DNA of 64,000 nucleotides from Texcoconibacillus texcoconensis (lineage in GTDB: Bacteria; Bacillota; Bacilli; Bacillales; Salisediminibacteriaceae), in the NCBI RefSeq assembly GCF_014202575.1, contig NZ_JACHHB010000001.1, forward strand, positions 62,001-126,000. The letters run 5' to 3'. Shown here piece by piece: positions 1 to 8,874 of the stretch. Position numbers and translations under genes: made by a program. The first letter of the stretch is position 1. Every line of letters begins with the position of its first letter. The notes under the pieces were generated by a model. The model ran no database searches, had not been told where the DNA came from, and was given only the letters and a program-made list of their open reading frames with translations.

Positions 1-2
1 TT

Positions 3-425
3 GTCGACTACAATGTCCGCTTACCTGGTGGAGGATTAAAAGGTTTAAGCGAAATGGATGTTGTTGGCTTGGATTTTAAAAACAAATCAGCTTACTTATG
101 CGAGGTTACGACACATATACGAGGATTACTTTATGGAAACAACAAAAAAACCGTTGAGAAAATATCCAAAAAACATGAAGCTCAAAAAGATTATGCTGAA
201 CAAGTTTTAAGTGATTTCTCAAGTATCACTTACATGTTCTGGTCCCCTTATGTTCCTGAAGGCTATATGACAAATGAACTTAATAAAATAGATAGTTTAG
301 AACTCATCATCAATAAGGATTACACAAGTTGCATCGATGAAATGAGAGAAGTCGCAGCTAACCAAAAAAATGACTTGGGTAACCCATTCCTAAGGACACT
401 CCAAATATTAGAACACCTTAGGTAG
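3..425 (+). CDS. C-terminal part of an unrecognised, possibly nuclease-like protein (5' partial)
   Basis: The frame is open from the window edge, so the ATG at 54 is probably internal: the codons before it read VDYNVRLPGGGLKGLSEM without interruption. The visible part holds an acidic residue followed about 14 residues later by LCEVTT (DVVGLD...YLCEVTT), a spacing that recalls the D...ExK core of restriction-like endonucleases. The Lys is replaced and I cannot assign a family. The rest is charged and helical with no membrane segment. A hairpin terminator follows at 527. The gene lies beside a recombinase remnant, which suggests accessory DNA. Function unknown. Confidence 0.55.
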   Translation, partial: VDYNVRLPGGGLKGLSEMDVVGLDFKNKSAYLCEVTTHIRGLLYGNNKKTVEKISKKHEAQKDYAEQVLSDFSSITYMFWSPYVPEGYMTNELNKIDSLELIINKDYTSCIDEMREVAANQKNDLGNPFLRTLQILEHLR

Positions 426-526
426 TAAAAGATGGCAATATTCTTGATGGAATTTATAAGAAATAAAACATTAACATATAAGTTGTCTATTTTTCATCAT
501 ATCGATTTACTCTTTCCTAGGTACAT

Positions 527-562
527 AAAAAGGTCAACCCTTAAGCGAGTTGACCTTTTCGT
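527..562 (+). terminator. Rho-independent terminator-like hairpin
   Basis: An 11-bp inverted repeat, AAAAGGTCAAC ... GTTGACCTTTT, with a 10-nt loop, sits 100 bp after the stop of the preceding gene. It is a plausible end for that transcript and lies at the boundary of the recombinase remnant. Confidence 0.6.
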
Positions 563-806
563 TGAAGTTGCTGATGAATCCCAGAATAAAATTAATGAAT
601 TAAACGTAAAAAAGAGTGAGCTAAAAGCTACACTCCAAGTTAATGATTTTAGCGAAGAAATTGAAAAGGTAAAAAAAGTCCTTCACCGCTTCTTTCCATT
701 CGAAGAGGTAACGAACGAAATGTTACATTACCTCGTTGAACGGATTGATGTAAAAAAGGACGGCACACCAATTATCAAGTACAGGCATTCAATCCTTTTT
801 AATTAA
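552..806 (+). pseudogene. C-terminal remnant of a large serine recombinase
   Basis: About 84 codons resemble the C-terminal end of large serine recombinases: a charged coiled-coil segment, then LHRFFPFEEVTNEMLHYLVE, RIDVKKDGTP and YRHS, the usual closing pattern of these site-specific integrases. The resolvase catalytic domain, the zinc ribbon and any plausible start are absent. The open frame reaches back to 432, but the upstream residues look non-homologous and include a terminator hairpin. The stop overlaps the stop of the convergent methyltransferase gene by four bases. This is probably the scar of an excised or decayed element; homology is judged by eye. Confidence 0.6.
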
Positions 807-2191
807 TCTTCGTCGCGTAAAACTAACTGCGACACACACTCCACATGCACCGTCTGCGGGAATAGATCCACAGGTTGTACTTGTTGTAATTCATAGCCAA
901 AGGCTTCTAACTCTTTAATATCTGTCGCAAATGAATCTGGGTTACATGATACATAAACAATGCGCTCCGGCTTCGCGCGTCCAATTCTACGCATCACTTT
1001 TCCACCTGCTCCGGATCGAGGTGGATCTAATAGTAGTAATTCAGGGCTGCCGAAACTTTCTAGCATCTGATCAATCCCGTTTCTAGCATCTTTGGCTAAA
1101 AAGGTTGTGTTGTCGATGCCGTTTTCAGTCGCGTTTCGCTTTGCTGATTCAATCGAGCTCTCGACGATTTCAATACCTGCAAGCTCTCCTACTCGATTGG
1201 CAAACGGTAGAGAGAACGTTCCGACGCCACAGAAAAGGTCGATCATTCTCTCCGTTTCTTTCGGCTCTGCCATGTCGATGGCAATATCGACGAGCTTCTG
1301 GGCTTGGGTTGGGTTCGTTTGGAAAAATGTATCGAACCAAAGGCGGAAACGATAGCCTGCCATCTCATCATAAATGAAGTCACGACCAGCTAATAGATGT
1401 GTTTTTTCAGCCTGCGCTCGATCGGCCCAGTCTCTATTTTCAAGCCATAAGATACTTTTCACTTGTGAAAACTTGTCTGAAATTCGCTTCACCAAGTTGT
1501 CAACCGCTTCTTTTAACTCGCCATCAGGTGCTTCTGTCGCAAAAACACCTAGCATGATTTCACCTGTCGCAAATGACTGTCTAACCATTAGATGACGAAG
1601 TAAACCAACGTGTTCGTCTTTGTCATATCCTTTTAATTGGAATTCATTCACCCATTCAGCCACTTCCATTGCAGCGGCAACCATGTCATTACCGGCAATT
1701 AAGCACGTTTTAAGTGGAATGACTTTTCTAAAGTTCCCTTGTTCATGAAGACCTAATGAACCGTCTGGTGCAAACGTAAACTCCATCTTATTACGGTAGT
1801 GCCAAGGCTCATCCATACCAATCGTATTGAACACAAGGTTTGGGTCAAATCCTTGGGATGCAATCGCTTGTTTTACATAGTCGGTTTTTTCTGCTAATTG
1901 GCCGCGATAGGACCAGTGTTGCCATACACAACCGCCACATTTCTTAAAATGAGGACAAGGTGGGTCGACTCTTTCTTTATGAGTCGTTAAGATTTCATCT
2001 GGCATCGTGCGCCAACTCTTTTTCGTCGGCTGATCAACTGTGACACACACCTCTTCTCCAGGAAGAGTTTGTGGTATCGTCAAGCGAAGTTTTTTTAGAT
2101 TTCCTTTGTCATTTTCACGCCAAACTTCCGCTCGTCCTGAGCCTTTATGGTCTAGTGCGTGAATTTTTGCATTCATTGTTTCTGCAGTCAC
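803..2191 (-). CDS. rlmD: 23S rRNA (uracil-5-)-methyltransferase, RlmD/RlmCD (RumA) family
   Basis: SAM-dependent enzyme that makes 5-methyluridine in 23S rRNA. In order: an N-terminal TRAM-like beta domain, a [4Fe-4S] motif CPHFKKCGGC, a central RNA-binding domain, and a Rossmann methyltransferase domain with LFCGVGTFSLPFA (SAM loop), LLLDPPRSG and the catalytic nucleophile motif YVSCNPDSF near the C-terminus. Length (about 460 aa) is normal. The frame is open to a TTG at 2212, but the AAGGAGG at 2206-2200 sits 8 nt before GTG 2191 and only 2 nt before ATG 2197, so GTG 2191 is preferred. Bacillus has RlmCD, which can act at two uridines; the exact target here is unknown. Confidence 0.93.
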   Translation of the reverse strand: MTAETMNAKIHALDHKGSGRAEVWRENDKGNLKKLRLTIPQTLPGEEVCVTVDQPTKKSWRTMPDEILTTHKERVDPPCPHFKKCGGCVWQHWSYRGQLAEKTDYVKQAIASQGFDPNLVFNTIGMDEPWHYRNKMEFTFAPDGSLGLHEQGNFRKVIPLKTCLIAGNDMVAAAMEVAEWVNEFQLKGYDKDEHVGLLRHLMVRQSFATGEIMLGVFATEAPDGELKEAVDNLVKRISDKFSQVKSILWLENRDWADRAQAEKTHLLAGRDFIYDEMAGYRFRLWFDTFFQTNPTQAQKLVDIAIDMAEPKETERMIDLFCGVGTFSLPFANRVGELAGIEIVESSIESAKRNATENGIDNTTFLAKDARNGIDQMLESFGSPELLLLDPPRSGAGGKVMRRIGRAKPERIVYVSCNPDSFATDIKELEAFGYELQQVQPVDLFPQTVHVECVSQLVLRDED

Positions 2192-2356
2192 TCTCATTTC
2201 CTCCTTCGACAACTCCTATATATAAGGAACAAACCTGAAATGTTTTCGGTAAATATTTTTTCGCATTCTTCCAATTATAACGGACGAAGGGGCGAATGGG
2301 AATACAATCATTTTTGGATTTATTGACAGTTGGGATCTCGTAATCTACGACGAACA

Positions 2357-2399
2357 TGAAAAAGGTGAACACAACAGTGTGACACTGATGCATTCACCT
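2357..2399 (-). terminator. Terminator of the molybdoenzyme operon
   Basis: On the minus strand AGGTGAA...TTCACCT encloses an inner CAGTG/CACTG stem and is followed by five Ts (CCTTTTTC). It lies 130 bp after the stop of the chaperone gene. The surrounding stretch 2213-2529 shows no gene; it holds this hairpin and the leader of rlmD. Confidence 0.75.
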
Positions 2400-2529
2400 C
2401 GTTATTTGTCATTTGATTTGTGAAGCTATTTCTTACTAGGTTGTAATATACGGGAACTACATTTCCCAGTTTAGCAGGAACACCCTGCTTTATGTTCTGC
2501 AACGTCTATTCTTTCTAACAACTAATCAC

Positions 2530-3129
2530 TCAAACGGCTTGAATCTCGTCATCGATAAACTCGTGGATATACTGAATCGCATCTAAATAGAAGCCCTTTT
2601 TCATTTTATCCGATACTTTCTGTTCGAACTGGCCGAACACTGGATTCAACACGTCTACTAAAGTACGCTGCAGAACCTGCTCGATCTCTTGTTTTTCCTC
2701 TTCACCGGCTTCTGCTTTAATCATCAGTAGATAATGTTGATACATGAGCAGATGACCGAGATGGTCATTTTTAAAATCGCTTGCTTCGACGAACGACTTA
2801 AATCCCGACACCTCATACCATGAAGCAATTTCTCGTAGCAACTGCTCTTCTTTTTCTGGATCATTTTTATAAAGATACTGCGCAGCAAACGGAGGTGCAT
2901 AATAATGCCCAGGAATATAGAGAAGGTTCTCGTACTGAAATGCTAACTCCTCTTCTGGTACATTCGCGGCCTCTTTGAGCAGTTTGATAAGCTTCTCATC
3001 AAACTGCTCAAACGCTTCTAAGTCTTGTTCAGCAAGTTCTTTCAAAAACTCAGTCTCACCATACAGCATCCTGGCAAATGCGGCGTAAAGAAAACTCCGT
3101 TCTTCATCCGCATAATTTATCGTTGTCAT
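2530..3129 (-). CDS. TorD/DmsD/NarJ-like molybdoenzyme maturation chaperone
   Basis: An all-helical, acidic 199-aa protein of the TorD/DmsD/NarJ superfamily. These cytoplasmic chaperones bind the twin-arginine leader and apo-form of molybdoenzymes, assist molybdenum-cofactor insertion and hold back Tat export until maturation. Family-like features are a YENLLYIPGHYYAPPFAAQY segment, matching the usual E-x-x-L-F/Y-x-G-P...PPYES region, and the following DHLGHLL. Its ATG overlaps the stop of the catalytic subunit gene by 4 bp (ATGA), so the two are translationally coupled. It is the last gene of the operon, before the terminator at 2357. Its client is almost certainly the subunit encoded next door. 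Confidence 0.85.
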   Translation of the reverse strand: MTTINYADEERSFLYAAFARMLYGETEFLKELAEQDLEAFEQFDEKLIKLLKEAANVPEEELAFQYENLLYIPGHYYAPPFAAQYLYKNDPEKEEQLLREIASWYEVSGFKSFVEASDFKNDHLGHLLMYQHYLLMIKAEAGEEEKQEIEQVLQRTLVDVLNPVFGQFEQKVSDKMKKGFYLDAIQYIHEFIDDEIQAV

Positions 3130-6100
3130 GCCTTCTTCACCTCTACTTTTGCATAAAGTTGAGCCGCAGAACCTCCAATCGGATCAAACAAACCGTTATT
3201 TTTCAGAATTGGATCTATGCTTAACATGTCGTTTGCCGAAAAGCCTGTGTCTCTCCCTTTCGCATACAATCCGGACTCTTTCTTCGGCTCTGCAAATTCA
3301 TAACTTGTGTGGCCATACTCCGAAGCAGCTCCTGTCCACTTGCCATTAACTTTAATCGGAGAAGACGCAAATGCGGTGTGACCGAAGTTATAACTGCTTC
3401 CAACAACACCAGGGCGGATCCCTTCTGTAACCATCACACGGCCTTCTGCCTCATAATCGCTACCTGTAATTTTCACTTTATCTCCGTTTTTCAACCCGCG
3501 CGCTTTTGCATCACGTCCGTTCATCCATACTGGGTTATCTTCGCGAATTTCACGTAGCCACGCATTAGAAATCGCCCTGTGCGTTCCGATATGCTTTGCT
3601 TTCCAGTTTGTCATAATTAGCGGCAGTGATTTGTCATATTCACTTTCGTCGTATTCTTTGATCGGTTCATATACTGGAATACCGCTGTAAAACTCACCAC
3701 TGAATGAGTGCTTATTACGAGCCGTTACCTCATCATAGAAGTTCGCTTGACCTCCATACTGATATTTCACATGCTGACCACCATTGATATATTCACTTCC
3801 TGGTTCCTCGAAGCGCCCACCTCGATTTAAAACATAAACAACTTTGGCCCATTCTTCAGGTTTCACCGCTTTTTTCAATCGGTCTAGATCAAAGTATTCT
3901 TTTAAAGCTTTCTTTCTTGCATTAACAAAGATTTGCTGTTCCTCTTGATCTGCATCAGGAACGGGATCTTCGTTATGAGCAATATTAGCGGCCATCTTCA
4001 TGTAATATTCTTCATAACTATTCAATGAGCTTCCATCAGTAAAGGCATGATCTCCAACACCTGGAAGGTCTAGTTTTTTACAAATATCAATGAACACATC
4101 TTCTACTGCTTTCGCATCCGGTACTACACGTGTTACTGGCTGCATAATACTACTTAATCGATGAAGCTGATTCGGGTAGATCGTTTCTTGACCGTAACGC
4201 TCTAAATAAGTCAGATCAGGCAAGACATAGTCCGATAGTTCCGCTCCTTCACTGACTGAAATATCAAGTGAAACTAATAGTGGGATTTTCTTCTCATCCT
4301 TCATAATGTCACGGTATACGTGTCCATTCGGGAAAGATAAGATAGGATTTATTCGGTATATAAACAGTGCTTTTAATCCGTAAGGGTATTCGTCCGCTGC
4401 ACTCGGAATCAATTCATGTGATGAATTCCCTGTCGCTGAGAACCAAGGACGAAGAGCTGGATACCCACCATCACGATCAAATAATGTACTCTCTTCATAG
4501 TTAGATTGTTTACGAGTGATTGGTGTCCCCCAAGGCTTTCGCGCATCAGGTACAGTATCCAAGTCATACACTCCACCAAACGGACTATAGTCAGCACCTG
4601 CTGAAATGCTACCACCTTTCCAGTCATAGTTCCCGATAAGATGGTTGAGGATGTTCATTGCACGTACGCTGTAGTAGCCGTTCGTATGCATCGCATTCCC
4701 GCGGTAACCAAATGCTGCCGCTTTTTTACCGTAAGACGTGAACTCTTTGGACACTTCTTTAATCATCGCTACGTCAATACCCGTAATCTCTGAATATTCT
4801 TCAAGCGTATGCTTCATCACTTCTTCTTTATAAAGTGAGAAAGTAGACTTCACTTCAATCCCATTAATGACTGTATCCACTTCTAGGTCCGCTTCATCAA
4901 CGTCTGTCGAAACATGAGGCTGCCCATTTTTGAAAACAACGTACTCATCTTCGGCACCGATTCCTAAATCGGAAGCGCGGAGCTTCTGTTTATTCGGCTC
5001 GCTTAGGTTAACGAGATGCGTCGCATCACTCCAAGTCGGTTCGTTGTCTTTTTCTGCCGCTTTCTTATTCGGATTTACTAAATATTTGTGGTCGTAACGT
5101 TTGTTTTCGATTATCCAACGGCCCATAGCAAGGGCAAAGGCACCATCCGCCCCTGGAATAACTGGAATCCAGTGATGGGCTTTCTCCGCTGACTTCGACA
5201 TACGAGAATCGACGACTGCCATTTTCATGCCACGCTCGATTGCGTTTGTAATCTGCGGAGCCATCCATGTTGGACCTTTATTGGCGACAACAGGGTTTGT
5301 ACCAAACGCCATCATATATTCAATATGATCAATATCGGTATACGTTCTACGCTTTCCGTGTTCAAATGAACGATTATTACCGATTACACTACTTACTCCG
5401 CATATGCCGCCATGGTCATCAAAGTTCACGCTACCAAACCCTTGACTCCAGATACGAGTGTTCGTAAAGTGCCTGCGGTCTCCACCAAGGCAGGCGACCT
5501 GATTTACTTTGGGACCTAAATCAGGATGCTTTGTGTCGATGAGGACATCCTTATATTTTTCATCAAATTGAGCCTGTGACATGTCGCCATCGGACACTTT
5601 TTTCCAATCACCCATGACTTTCTCTTCTTCTTCATAAGCGATCAACTCTTTTAATCCCGGTGTGCCTAAATCATCGCTTCCTTCTACGATTTCTTTATAT
5701 GCCTGTTCCCATGAAATCGTCTTCCATTTGCCACTCCCACGTGGCCCTACACGTTTCATCGGTTTTTTCAGTCGATACGCGTCATAGGCAGTCTGAATGC
5801 CCGCTTGCCCTTTCAGGCATGTTCTACCGCCACGGAGACCTCTTCCTGCCACAGCAACACTTCCGCCACCAAGCGCGGCCGCAGCTGCTGGTTTCAAATA
5901 ATCGATTTGGCCCATCGGCTTCATCGTTAACGGACTATAAGGGTTCCCTGCAATTTTTCGAACGAGAGACGTACATCCACCTTCAATGCGACCCTCTTTT
6001 ACAAAAGCTTTAATGGTACAGTGCGTATTACACTGTTCACACGTCGTATAAATCACGTCTTCCGCTGTGTAATCTTCCGTTTCCGTCCCGACACCGTGTT

Positions 6101-6245
6101 CGACATCAGCCCAGACATTCCCACTTGTGATCTGCCGAACCGGACTTCCGAAAAATGGTGAGGCAAACGCGATGGCACTAAGGATTCCTGCTCCTTTAAC
6201 AAATGAACGGCGGTTTACTCTTTTATCAAAAACGGTTTTACTCAT
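3126..6245 (-). CDS. Tat-exported molybdopterin oxidoreductase catalytic subunit (SrdA/TtrA-like)
   Basis: Catalytic subunit of a DMSO-reductase-family respiratory reductase, about 1039 aa. The leader carries the Tat motif RRSFVKG and a hydrophobic stretch. A [4Fe-4S] site follows (CEQCNTHC at about 69-76, with a fourth Cys in RTCLKG at about 143). The Cys of HGGICG at about 282 is a candidate molybdenum ligand, and a molybdopterin dinucleotide-binding domain (IMTNWKAKHIGTHRA region) lies near the C-terminus. The chosen start ATGAGTAA overlaps the stop of the anchor gene; an upstream ATG at 6257 has no room for an RBS. Length and the B-C-A gene order resemble selenate reductase SrdA of Bacillus selenatarsenatis and tetrathionate reductase TtrA. 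Substrate cannot be read from the sequence; arsenate and polysulfide are further options. Confidence 0.85.
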   Translation of the reverse strand: MSKTVFDKRVNRRSFVKGAGILSAIAFASPFFGSPVRQITSGNVWADVEHGVGTETEDYTAEDVIYTTCEQCNTHCTIKAFVKEGRIEGGCTSLVRKIAGNPYSPLTMKPMGQIDYLKPAAAAALGGGSVAVAGRGLRGGRTCLKGQAGIQTAYDAYRLKKPMKRVGPRGSGKWKTISWEQAYKEIVEGSDDLGTPGLKELIAYEEEEKVMGDWKKVSDGDMSQAQFDEKYKDVLIDTKHPDLGPKVNQVACLGGDRRHFTNTRIWSQGFGSVNFDDHGGICGVSSVIGNNRSFEHGKRRTYTDIDHIEYMMAFGTNPVVANKGPTWMAPQITNAIERGMKMAVVDSRMSKSAEKAHHWIPVIPGADGAFALAMGRWIIENKRYDHKYLVNPNKKAAEKDNEPTWSDATHLVNLSEPNKQKLRASDLGIGAEDEYVVFKNGQPHVSTDVDEADLEVDTVINGIEVKSTFSLYKEEVMKHTLEEYSEITGIDVAMIKEVSKEFTSYGKKAAAFGYRGNAMHTNGYYSVRAMNILNHLIGNYDWKGGSISAGADYSPFGGVYDLDTVPDARKPWGTPITRKQSNYEESTLFDRDGGYPALRPWFSATGNSSHELIPSAADEYPYGLKALFIYRINPILSFPNGHVYRDIMKDEKKIPLLVSLDISVSEGAELSDYVLPDLTYLERYGQETIYPNQLHRLSSIMQPVTRVVPDAKAVEDVFIDICKKLDLPGVGDHAFTDGSSLNSYEEYYMKMAANIAHNEDPVPDADQEEQQIFVNARKKALKEYFDLDRLKKAVKPEEWAKVVYVLNRGGRFEEPGSEYINGGQHVKYQYGGQANFYDEVTARNKHSFSGEFYSGIPVYEPIKEYDESEYDKSLPLIMTNWKAKHIGTHRAISNAWLREIREDNPVWMNGRDAKARGLKNGDKVKITGSDYEAEGRVMVTEGIRPGVVGSSYNFGHTAFASSPIKVNGKWTGAASEYGHTSYEFAEPKKESGLYAKGRDTGFSANDMLSIDPILKNNGLFDPIGGSAAQLYAKVEVKKA

Positions 6246-7527
6246 AATCTTCCACATCTCCTTCCTGCGTTTCCAACGGTAATAACTTTGCTCCTATGGA
6301 ATAAAGGAATAACCCCATCGCTACAACTCCGATTGAACTTAACCACTCTACCCAGTTAGGGAAATAAGACCCTTCAGGCAGACCATACATAGACTGGACG
6401 ACCTGTGTCGGAACAACAATGTTAAAACGAACACCAATGATTCCGATCACAACGAGGATCGCAGCTACAGTCAAAGCTTTAACAGACTGATTGAATCGCT
6501 TGCTAAATACAATATAGATCGGGATCACCGCTCCAAGGAAAAGTTGAACGCCCCAGAATGACCAAGACATTGAACTCGTAAACATCACATCGAGGACAGC
6601 CATTTTATCTGGCTTCATGGTGAGACCTGCAACTAAAAATTCATAAAACTCAAGTCCAAGATCGATAATGAGGAAGAAAATCATAAGTAGAGCCAAACTT
6701 TTGATCATCTGCAAATCTACTGACTTCCCTCGCACTTTACGCTGAATGACGTACATGGCAATTAACAATGCTGTACCAGATACGAGTGCTGAAACGACGA
6801 AAATGACAGGAAACAGCGGTGTATTCCAATAAGGCTGTGCACCAACTGCCGCAAATAAAGTACCTGTTCCCCCGTGAACACCGATTATCGCAATTGGAAT
6901 ACCGATGATTCCTAATATTTTCATCCAGCTATGGTCTTTTTTCGCTGACTTCTCTGACGTATCTTCACTGCCAAACCGAATGATATTTGCTAGCTTGGAT
7001 TTAAGACCAGCTGATCGATCTTTAGAAAGTTTAATTAAATCAATTCTCATAGCAAACCAGAGTTCGGTTAGAAGTAACAAGATATAAATTAAATAGAAAC
7101 GGACTTCCCATGACAGAACACTGAGAATATTCCAATAAGCCATAGCATTAAACGCTCGGTCCATCCTTCCCAAATCGAGAAGAACAAACGTCAATGCCAC
7201 CACCATACATATGAATGCCGTAAACAATGCAAAGCGGCCCACTCTTTCATACTGTTCCATACCAAATACGAAAATGAGTGTTGATAACAGGAACGCTCCT
7301 GCACTTAAACCGACAAAAAAGATATAAAAGGCAACCCATCCTCCCCATGGTACAAATGTACTAAGGTTCGTTACTGCCAGACCTTCTATAGCTCGGTAAA
7401 GAATGGCACCGCCTCCTGCGAACATCGCGAGGATAAGAGCAGCCATCCATAATTTAAAACGTTTTTCTAGTGTGGCTTCCGAGACGTGATTCGTATCACA
7501 TTTCTCTGATACTGCTGATTGACTCAT
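6238..7527 (-). CDS. NrfD/PsrC-type membrane anchor and quinol oxidase subunit (SrdC/TtrC-like)
   Basis: An integral membrane protein (about 429 aa) with roughly ten hydrophobic segments, of the NrfD/PsrC family. It would oxidise menaquinol in the membrane and pass electrons to the Fe-S subunit. Family-like features are the first-helix region FVPWGGWVAFYIFF and acidic or aromatic residues between helices. The start is placed at ATG 7527, 9 nt after AGGAGGGGG; the longer frame to 7551 would swallow that RBS. The gene lies between the Fe-S and catalytic subunit genes and its stop (GAGTAA) overlaps the start of the catalytic subunit gene. An internal loop near residue 200 is highly charged (SEDTSEKSAKKDHSW). 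Confidence 0.85.
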   Translation of the reverse strand: MSQSAVSEKCDTNHVSEATLEKRFKLWMAALILAMFAGGGAILYRAIEGLAVTNLSTFVPWGGWVAFYIFFVGLSAGAFLLSTLIFVFGMEQYERVGRFALFTAFICMVVALTFVLLDLGRMDRAFNAMAYWNILSVLSWEVRFYLIYILLLLTELWFAMRIDLIKLSKDRSAGLKSKLANIIRFGSEDTSEKSAKKDHSWMKILGIIGIPIAIIGVHGGTGTLFAAVGAQPYWNTPLFPVIFVVSALVSGTALLIAMYVIQRKVRGKSVDLQMIKSLALLMIFFLIIDLGLEFYEFLVAGLTMKPDKMAVLDVMFTSSMSWSFWGVQLFLGAVIPIYIVFSKRFNQSVKALTVAAILVVIGIIGVRFNIVVPTQVVQSMYGLPEGSYFPNWVEWLSSIGVVAMGLFLYSIGAKLLPLETQEGDVEDYE

Positions 7528-7557
7528 AGTTCCCCCTCCTGTATTAAACAAATTGAT

Positions 7558-8418
7558 TTAGCGTAAATAGTAGACACGTGGTTCTGTGCCATACTCTTCT
7601 TTTAAACGAAAAGCTCTCGAACTGCTAGCAAGCTTTGAGACCGTGCTTTCTGGATCATTTAAATCCCCAAAATAGCGAGCATCACCGATACATGTTTCCA
7701 CACAAGCTGGTTCCTCCCCACGCTCTAGTCGGTGAAAACAGAAGTTACATTTACGTACTGTGCCAATCGGAGATTTCCCGTCTTCTCTTTCTCCTCTATC
7801 CATCCCGTGTTCCGGTGACTGCATATCTTCAAAACCTAGCATTTCGTCATAGTTTTCACCGAAGTCAAAGGAGCGCGCACCGTAAGGACATGCCACCATG
7901 CAGTACCGACAGCCAATGCAGCGGTCGGAATCCTGCACGACAATCCCATTTTCCGCTTTATATGTGGCTCTTACTGGGCAAACAGATGCACACGGCGGTC
8001 TGTCACAATGCATGCAAGGACGTGGAATATTTGTGCGTGACACATTCGGAAAAGTTCCTTCTTCTTCTATAAACACTTGGTTATACGTCACACCTGGTGG
8101 GGTTCTGTTTTCTGCCTTACAGGAAACAGTACACGTTTCACAACCGACGCATTTTCTTAAGTCGATGACCATGCCCCATTTCACGCCTGTGTTATCATTG
8201 CCTACAGCAGCTTGATATTCCAACTTTTGATTGAATTCTTTACTTACGGATTCCTGATATTTGTTGACGAATTCTTCTTCTGTGATGAGCCCATCCGACA
8301 ACCGTCTGGCGTCTTCTGCCATATTTAGACCTAAATTGGTATCATACTTGGATGATTTCAAGATGTCAGATCCGCTTGCCAATCCATTATTTATAAGTAC
8401 ATCATACTTCGTAGCCAT
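7558..8418 (-). CDS. Four-[4Fe-4S] electron-transfer subunit (SrdB/TtrB/NrfC-like)
   Basis: A ferredoxin-like subunit of 286 aa expected to carry four [4Fe-4S] clusters between the membrane anchor and the molybdenum subunit. Cysteine clusters in order: [37 protein letters not shown] and [11 protein letters not shown]...CVETC. This is the standard pattern of NrfC, PsrB and TtrB. About 95 residues precede the first cluster, without an obvious signal peptide of its own, so export probably occurs by piggy-back with the Tat-leader subunit. It lies 38 bp after tatA and 30 bp before the anchor gene, clearly in one operon. Confidence 0.9.
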   Translation of the reverse strand: MATKYDVLINNGLASGSDILKSSKYDTNLGLNMAEDARRLSDGLITEEEFVNKYQESVSKEFNQKLEYQAAVGNDNTGVKWGMVIDLRKCVGCETCTVSCKAENRTPPGVTYNQVFIEEEGTFPNVSRTNIPRPCMHCDRPPCASVCPVRATYKAENGIVVQDSDRCIGCRYCMVACPYGARSFDFGENYDEMLGFEDMQSPEHGMDRGEREDGKSPIGTVRKCNFCFHRLERGEEPACVETCIGDARYFGDLNDPESTVSKLASSSRAFRLKEEYGTEPRVYYLR

Positions 8419-8455
8419 TTCCAGTTTCCCCCTCTTCTTCAGTCAGTTAAGAATG

Positions 8456-8635
8456 TTACTCTTCCTTCTTTTTTTCTGTGTCTTCATCACTCGTTAATTC
8501 TCTTGTCGATTTTTTAAATTCTTTGAGCGTATCCCCAACAGCCCTACCCATTTCAGGGAGCTTCTTTGGACCAAAAATAATGAGTGCAATCACTAGAATG
8601 AGTATTAAACCTGGAATACCAATATTAGATAACAT
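8456..8635 (-). CDS. tatA: Sec-independent translocase protein TatA
   Basis: A short (59 aa) TatA/TatE: one N-terminal transmembrane helix, then the hinge [14 protein letters not shown], an amphipathic helix and a charged tail ending in lysines. The start is ATG 8635, preceded by AGGAGGGG at optimal spacing; the longer frame to 8659 reads through the RBS. It is the first gene of the molybdoenzyme operon and so is co-induced with the Tat-dependent catalytic subunit, which suggests a dedicated translocase component. No tatC is present in the window, so it must work with a TatC encoded elsewhere. Confidence 0.9.
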   Translation of the reverse strand: MLSNIGIPGLILILVIALIIFGPKKLPEMGRAVGDTLKEFKKSTRELTSDEDTEKKKEE

Positions 8636-8669
8636 CTTACCCCTCCTCTTTCGTCTCACTTATATTTAA

Positions 8670-8685
8670 TGCAACATTCGTGCCA
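8670..8685 (-). promoter_or_regulatory. Sigma-54 (-24/-12) promoter of the tatA-molybdoenzyme operon
   Basis: The minus strand reads TTGGCACGAATGTTGCAT, a perfect match to the sigma-54 consensus (TGGCAC, five bases, TTGCW). The -12 GC falls at 8672-8671, predicting transcription start near 8659, about 24 nt before the tatA start. The gene for an NtrC-type activator lies directly upstream, which strongly supports the assignment. In Bacillaceae the factor would be SigL. Confidence 0.88.
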
Positions 8686-8733
8686 AAAAAATAAAAAAAG
8701 AGTTTCCTAAACTTAAAAAAGTTAAGAAACTCT
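8684..8733 (-). terminator. Terminator of the activator/kinase operon
   Basis: An inverted repeat AGAGTTTC...GAAACTCT extends through a CTTAACTT-like inner stem (one bulge, A-rich loop). On the minus strand it is followed by CTTTTTTTATTTTTTT. It ends transcription of the response-regulator gene just before the sigma-54 promoter; the T-run abuts the -24 element. Confidence 0.8.
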
Positions 8734-8791
8734 ACCATAACAGGGGGTCAACGATTTATTTATTTTTCTTTTTGATCAGACAAGCCAGCAC

Positions 8792-8868
8792 TTTCATGAC
8801 ATGATAAACGCGATTTTTTATGACTATGCGACAAATTGACACGCCCCATATGACATAATGTCATGACA
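8792..8868. promoter_or_regulatory. Candidate upstream activator sites for the sigma-54 activator
   Basis: Between the activator gene and the sigma-54 promoter are related palindromes: TTTCATGACATGA (8792-8804), TGACATAATGTCA (8851-8863) and the perfect TGTCATGACA (8859-8868), sharing the core TCATGACA. They lie about 110-200 bp upstream of the -24 element, the usual place for enhancer sites of NtrC-type proteins. Function is inferred from position and symmetry. Confidence 0.55.
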
Positions 8869-8874
8869 CAAAGT

